NCBI GenBank assembly: GCA_910592205.1
Contig: CAJVPJ010000162.1
Location: forward strand, 1 to 38,510
Direction: 5' to 3'
Source: Paraglomus occultum
Taxonomy: Eukaryota > Glomeromycota > Glomeromycetes > Paraglomerales > Paraglomeraceae
DNA: 38,510 nucleotides
Numbering within the stretch: position 1 is the stretch's first letter; each line of letters begins with the position of its first letter. Positions 33,434-38,510 of this stretch are shown here, in pieces. Below the pieces are notes generated by a model that saw only the letters and a list, made by a program, of their open reading frames with translations, made no database searches and was not told the origin of the DNA. The translations under genes were made by a program, and so were the position numbers.

Positions 33434-33641
33434 TTGTATGTCAGATCGGAATTTATATCAGATCAGAATTTTATGTCGCTTCCAAACTGACATACGACAA
33501 TATATTGTTCAATAAAACATTGTCATATTTATTACTAATTTTCTATTTTCTCATCTGACACATGTCAAATTTGGAAACGACATAAAATTCTGATCTGACA
33601 TATATCACTTCGGAATTGACATAAATGCCGATCTGACAACA
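33434..33641. mobile_element. 208-bp foldback element with 6-bp target duplication
   Basis: Left and right thirds are inverted copies. TTGTATGTCAGATCGG..AGATCAGAATTTTATGTCG(C)TTCCAAA on the left matches TTTGGAA(A)CGACATAAAATTCTGATC..CCGATCTGACAACA on the right, with arms of about 70-90 bp including gaps. ATTATG flanks both ends (33428-33433 and 33642-33647), a likely 6-bp target-site duplication. No coding capacity. GATCTGACAT also occurs at about 33318-33327, perhaps the end of another copy. Confidence 0.7.
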
Positions 33642-34079
33642 ATTATGATAATTTATGAGTATTTTGCTGACAAAGACACAATGAGCCAAATTGTTCAATG
33701 ATCAATATTTATATTTCAAGTACTGGTTTAGACTATAAGTTAATTGTTACTCTGATAAATCAATGACCGACTTAAAAAGAATTTCACAGATACTCTTAGA
33801 TTCATTATAGATACAGTAGAAGACATAACATTAAGATTTAGTTGTTGTTTTTTCATTGTTTTTCTACACATTATTGGCATTGGTACACTATTTTATATAC
33901 AATCATACCCAAATTTATATTCACACTTGAATATATCTGAGGTGGGACATAGCTAAGGTGTTGGCATAGCATTCACCGATAATACTGTGCAATTTATTGA
34001 TTAACAAGTTTCATTAATAATGTCTGGCATTTTGACCACTGCTTTATCTAAGCACCCAATTACATTGTCTCATACCATC

Positions 34080-34277
34080 TTATGTTGTAAATTCTCTTTG
34101 TTCTAAAAGCTTTCTGGCTGTCACAAGTGTTTTTCTGCTCACCTTTACAGAAATGCTTGCTTTTTCTCCCTCACTTGAATCTACTGTGTCTACTTGTGTC
34201 GGTTGTAATAGTAAGACGCCTGATTTTATTTCATTGTTTAACCAAATGAGGCTAATAATTGACTTATCCTGGCACAA
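34080..34277 (-). other. Doubtful short coding segment or exon
   Basis: A minus-strand frame ending at 34080 has protein-like composition (DTVDSSEGEKASISVKVSR, then KTLVTARKLLEQREF) and is preceded by a plausible acceptor (TTTGTGCCAG). No start codon in good context and no family were recognised. It may be the last exon of a lost gene. Confidence 0.25.
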
Positions 34278-35890
34278 ACATATTAATATGTAAAAATGGC
34301 ATAATATTTTGCGTAATACATAATATTATTTAGGAGATATAAAGGAGGTTAGTTAACTACAAAATTGGTCAGGGATAGGGATACATTTGAGTAGGATACA
34401 ATTGAGAAATATTTATCGAGGATATATTAATATCTTTACTCCCATTGGTTGTACATACAAGTGTCTAGTCTTTGAGATAAAGAAGTAAATTATCTTTTTA
34501 ACAAGAACTGTTATTCAATCCTAATTACATTACTGCATTGTTGAATTGATTTTTGATAACTGTTCCAAGTCAAAATTTGGTCAGTTAATTGGTTGATTTG
34601 CTTTTAGCAAAAGCAGATGCTACTTTGTGTTACACAATGAACCCTCTATAGACGTAAGCGCACACCTCCGTATTTTGCACTGTTTTTTGAACCCCACCAT
34701 AAGTAAACCTTCTTCTTTAATGCACGCTCGTACTCGTGACTTTCATGTAATATCAGTAGTGTTACATTAAGAAATTACGTACTCAGATAAAAACGATCAA
34801 TGAAGAAATTTCTGCGCGCACGATTATAAACGAAGACCAATAAAGAAGTCACCGACGCGTTCTACCTTATCGTCATATTTTTATTGATATTACAATTAAG
34901 AGTTTACTTTTAATCGAAACATTAATTTTGAATAATGTTATATAAGTCAAATGCCCGATGGAGCGATTACCTTACCTACCTTTCGCTAATATATTCTCTC
35001 TTTTTTTTTTTTTTTATTTTTATATATAAAAAAAAAAAAGTCCTTTCAATATAAAGAGAAGCAAGAGTGAATAAATTTGGGAATAAAAATGAGTATGAGC
35101 AGAAGTAACTGAGGTCATCAGTAATTCTTTCTAATGCTTGGTTTTTTTTCTGACTAAATCGTGGGTGGACGGATAAACGCTCGAAACGAAGCCGCGTCCG
35201 GAATTCAATTTCTTTTTCCTAATATTTTCGTTTTCGGTGTTGTTTTCATCCTCGTGATAATATCATTATTTTGGCTGCTACCAATTCCCTAGAAGAAGTG
35301 TTGGCTTTCATGGAGAAATTAGAAGAAGCCATAGTGATTATTGGTCGGATAAAGTTAGCCGAAAAGTTGCCTATTCACAATATGATGGTGTTCCATATTG
35401 ATTCACCCCTCTCGTTAACGGAACATTTCAATTTTAATAAATAACCAATGATATTTCATTAATTTCACATGCAACCCTTGCTTAGAATAGTCCTTTATAT
35501 TCTAATAGAACCCGTGTTCAAAAATAATTATTATTTTGTTTTTGTAATTAGTAAAGAAAAGAAAAAACTATTAAAAAACGAAAACGTATTCTCTGACCGC
35601 GGATTATGCTTGTTACTAATCTCGAGATAATTTTTCGTAACAGAATTATTATTTAATTTTTTTGCGCATAGTTTAATTTATATTTTCTAGGCGTTTAATC
35701 TAACCCGACTAAAAGAATCGACGTCCAAGAGAAACGTATACAAGACTGATATTTAGATCGTGAGTAATAAACGTCACTAATTGTCGCATAGAATTAGTTT
35801 GAAGGCCAGTATACTGTGTTGTTGTCCTTATTATTAGGTATAATCGTAGTAGACCGTTGCTGGGACTTCATCGATCGTTAATCACTCGCA

Positions 35891-35958
35891 CAAGAGTCAA
35901 GCTCTCAGCGCTAAAACTCGAACAAGAGTCAAGCTCTCAGCGCTAAAACTCGAACAAG
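35891..35958. repeat. Tandem duplication of a 32-bp unit
   Basis: CAAGAGTCAAGCTCTCAGCGCTAAAACTCGAA occurs twice head-to-tail without mismatch in the part read, followed by a third partial CAAG. The identity implies recent duplication. Confidence 0.85.
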
Positions 35959-35974
35959 TTCGGCATATGCCGAA
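35959..35974. repeat. Perfect 16-bp palindrome
   Basis: TTCGGCATATGCCGAA is its own reverse complement and abuts the 32-bp tandem duplication. Confidence 0.85.
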
Positions 35975-36097
35975 AGCTAGAGATTGCCTGACTGAATACC
36001 CATCCCCTAGAGAAGACATTAGAGATCACAGTGAGCACCAGTTAAATATTTCCAATCGTAAGTTTTACTAGCTGTTTTCCATCGTATTGTTTATACA

Positions 36098-36140
36098 CAG
36101 TCAGTCTCGATAAGTTGGCCAACCGATTTATCAAAAATTA
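36098..36140. repeat. Probable left terminal repeat of a pogo-type transposon
   Basis: ACACAGTCAGTCTCGATAAGTTGGCCAACC and the following GATTTATC resemble the pogo/Tigger end pattern 'CAGTC..CTCTCGATAA.T..AA...GATAA', and lie about 330 bp ahead of the transposase remains in the expected orientation. TA precedes it. No inverted partner was found downstream within the window. Confidence 0.45.
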
Positions 36141-36429
36141 CGTGAGTGAATATATATTTAATTAATATTAATACAACATAATCTTGCAGGCTAGATTGTC
36201 TTAATATTAAAGAATCGGCTTGTTTTCTTCTTATCTGACGCGTAAATCTTTCATTCTGACAGCATAGAACTACTTACATTCACTGCTTTAATCGCATAAC
36301 TTTAATCGTATAATCTAACGTTCTTGAATGTATGACATATTTGTTGGGTCCCCCAATTATAGGTATACGCGTAAAGTAATTGTATTGGACAATCAAGTAC
36401 AGTCCAGGACCGCAACAATACGTGTATAT

Positions 36430-37291
36430 TTAGAGACAGTCAAATTTTATTTTTTTTTCCCTATGACAAAAATAACCTTGACGATATACAAAGACATGAA
36501 ATTTGCTTTAAAAAGCAGAATAAACCAAATATTACCCAAAAGAATCTTGTTGAATGGTGTAAACAGACGTTAAAAATGAAGGTCGATCAAGCAACAATAT
36601 CTCGATTGCTAAAGCAATCTTGGATATAGACGAATTGCATAAGCCCCTCCAGAAACGTGTCCGAACTGTAAAATGTCCAGAACTTGAGGAAGCACTACTA
36701 GAATGGTGCCTATGAGCTCAAGGGAAAGAACACCATTAACAGAGTCGATCTTTTGCAAATCATTTGGATGCAATTGCGTTTTCAAATGGCTGGCTTCGTC
36801 AGTTTGAAAAACGGCACAACTTAAAGCAGGTTCGAATGCATGGTAAGAGTGGTTCTGTGAACGAACAAGTGATCGAAGAAAAAATTACTGATTTAAGCAG
36901 TTAACAACAAGTATGCATTGAAGAACATATATAACATGGACGAAACTGGACTTTTTTTCGGAATGGAGCCGGATACGACATTGGCAAGTCAACAATTATC
37001 AGATAGGAGAGATTATCGGTGGCTCTTTGTTGTAATGATGATGGTTCACACAAGTTAAAGCCACTTGTCATTGGCAAAAATGCTAAACCTCCTTGCTTCA
37101 AGAATGTCAAGCTTGAAAATCTTGGAGTAATGTATCGATATAATAAAACGGCTTGGATGACAGCTATTTTGTTTCAGGAATGGTTACGTTATTTTGATCA
37201 ACAAATGCAGGACCAGCAAGTTCTCCTTCTTCTTGATAACGCCCCAAGTCATGTAGTCACTGGTGTAAGAGCTTTGAATACTTACGAATGA
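36430..37291 (+). pseudogene. Broken pogo/Tigger-type transposase
   Basis: Several frames together give the family's domains in order. First comes a CENP-B-type N-terminal helix-turn-helix (EICFKKQNKPNITQKNLVEWC, then DQATISRLLKQS). A second DNA-binding part follows (RVRTVKCPELEEALLEWCL, then FSNGWLRQFEKRHNL). The start of the DDE domain is NIYNMDETGLFFGMEPDTTLA, holding the first Asp. The longest intact frame is 37019-37291: ALCCNDDGSHKLKPLVIGK, GVMYRYNKTAWMTAILFQEWL and VLLLLDNAPSH, with the second Asp. At least four frame changes or stops interrupt it, and it ends soon after DNAPSH, so the third acidic residue is missing. It is inactive. Confidence 0.85.
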
Positions 37292-38263
37292 ATCGTATCG
37301 TATACGCTAATCCGTTGATATCTATTTAACCTTGAGTAATTATCGTCGATTATGATCCGATGGGATTAAGTTCGGAAATCTATCGTTTGGGAAAGGTTTT
37401 CTAAACTAACGCGTTTATAGATATATATCCTGCAAAACCGATATAACATGCGAACTCAGGGGCAAGACTAAGTCGCAGCTGAGGGTCCGGATAGCGGTTT
37501 TCGCTACTCTCAGAATCGATGAATTCAATAGAACCACAGGATTTTAACTGACCAAAGAGAGATTATAAATCAACCAGTCAGAGTTTTATTAGAATATAAA
37601 GAACTATTCTAAGGACCGTTTGTATATTCGTATGATATGGAAATAAAAGTATTTGTGGACAATTTTAGCTGAAGATCTAATGATCGGAAGATGAACGATG
37701 CTGAATGATGAAGGAAAACGGCGCGCTTAAATAACTGTTCTTGTCTAACCAATTCCCTTACAAATTTGATATAAATCGGGAAAGTGCTGCTAATTAATAA
37801 TTTTACCATCGTCTGTTAGCCCGATTTTGAAGGGAAGTACGAGGTGGCCCGATTTGGAGCAAATCTGTAAGGGCGTACAAGATTTGGATTCGTATTACTT
37901 GTCGATCGTTACCGCAGAACCGGAGATTCGTGTAACTGAGCGGAAAATACGTAGGCGTTAGAGCTTATCCATGACAGATCTGTCCTGCATTCCCACCTTC
38001 TCACCTGTCTAAAATCACTCTCAGATTGTAGATGCTTCTTGTCGCAGTTTTGATAAGAATGATATGTCCTCCCAAATTATATGACCATCTTGTACAGCGG
38101 TTTGAAATTTAAAGGTTGTTGAGAAATTTTCGAGGTAAATGGTTGAATTTGTGGTTCTGAAACCTAAAATAATGTCTGTTAGCCAAATTTGAAATAAAAT
38201 GCTTCAAATATCAAATGGATAAATAAATGAAGAAATATATTACTACCCTATGCTTACACTACT
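37292..38263. other. Stretch downstream of the transposon remnant
   Basis: No gene is supported. A 20-bp direct repeat, GTCTGTTAGCC[CA][GA]ATTT(T)GAA, occurs at about 37811 and 38174. A plus-strand frame between about 37810 and 37960 (WPDLEQICKGVQDLDSYY) looks protein-like but is unassigned. Confidence 0.4.
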
Positions 38264-38500
38264 CTATATTAATATCCCCAATGCCCAAGTCACAAAGTCA
38301 TTACTATTACCTGGCTCCTCTAAGTTTGCAGTCTGCTGCTTTTGCAGCTCTGTCCTTTCTGCATATGCATGGAGGGACGCCCTTGTTGCATATAGGGAGA
38401 TAAGAAGGTCCTTTTCCTTCTTATACCCAAGGCCTGTTTCAATTTCTTTGATTACTTTTTCAAGCTTTTTGATATCCTTGTTGACTTTCTTGATGGTCAT
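38264..38500 (-). CDS. Small coiled-coil protein or first exon, near window edge
   Basis: The frame from the ATG at 38500 to the stop at 38264 encodes 78 aa: a charged heptad-like MTIKKVNKDIKKLEKVIKEI followed by KEKDLLISLYATRASLHAYA and ELQKQQTANLEE. Composition and codon use are clearly less AT-rich than the flanks. GAGCCAG|GTAATAG near 38310 is a good donor, so the gene may splice to a further exon, or this may be the end of a larger gene continuing beyond the window. Similar coiled-coil tails are common in repetitive gene families of Glomeromycotina in my memory, but no family is claimed. Confidence 0.45.
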   Translation of the reverse strand: MTIKKVNKDIKKLEKVIKEIETGLGYKKEKDLLISLYATRASLHAYAERTELQKQQTANLEEPGNSNDFVTWALGILI

Positions 38501-38510
38501 GTTTATTCTG

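Larger units (their letters stand above)
33648..36097. other. AT-rich stretch without a supported gene
   Basis: Apart from a doubtful minus-strand frame (34080-34277), a T13-17/A12 foldback (about 34999-35039) and the duplication at 35891-35958, nothing is recognisable. Codon-like patches near 35296-35380 are short and unassigned. Confidence 0.45.

Overview
The window looks like nuclear DNA of an early-diverging, AT-rich, intron-rich fungus, most likely an arbuscular-mycorrhizal type (Glomeromycotina). Three things point there. The conserved genes are fungal or pan-eukaryotic (PRP28, VPS2, a Bni4-type protein, a Hos4-like ankyrin protein). Introns are short (about 60-115 nt), GT-AG and numerous: 16 exons can be assembled for PRP28. 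The first gene is a tyrosine-kinase-like protein kinase with the zinc-ribbon plus 'WTSxN..LDxFI..T..LEWIPY' leader that, from memory, is hugely expanded in Glomeromycotina. No species is claimed. Exon joins were made by eye and checked for reading frame; nothing was searched against a database.

Layout: 1-1490 is AT-rich and holds a decayed mariner-type transposase fragment. 1568-4303 (+) is a four-exon modular kinase gene. 4304-7213 has no recognisable gene. 7214-11075 (-) is a complete 16-exon PRP28/DDX23 spliceosomal helicase (826 aa). 11076-13572 is intergenic, with a small inverted-repeat element. 13573-15810 (-) is a Bni4-type scaffold with a C-terminal PP1-docking block. 15811-18844 is intergenic, with a 219-bp pogo-type MITE. 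18845-20032 (+) is five-exon VPS2/CHMP2 (216 aa, ESCRT-III). 20033-22540 is a gene-poor gap. 22541-24919 (-) is an ankyrin/GRPR-motif protein resembling Hos4 of the Set3 histone deacetylase complex. 26247-29583 (-) is a 1072-aa low-complexity protein carrying 21 hexapeptide (RGG-like) repeats. 29584-36090 is repeat-rich and nearly gene-free (microsatellites, a 25-bp minisatellite, a 208-bp foldback element, a 32-bp duplication). 36098-37291 holds a truncated, frameshifted pogo/Tigger-type transposon. 38264-38500 (-) is a small coiled-coil ORF at the window edge.

The cellular genes are housekeeping functions in unrelated pathways (splicing, endosomal sorting, septum/cell-wall targeting, chromatin). 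They do not form a functional cluster; each seems to have its own promoter. The most unusual object is the first gene. Its N-terminal half reads as a string of decayed copies of the kinase N-lobe, separated by zinc-ribbon linkers, ahead of one kinase domain that keeps its catalytic residues. Three introns fall at the equivalent point of successive units.
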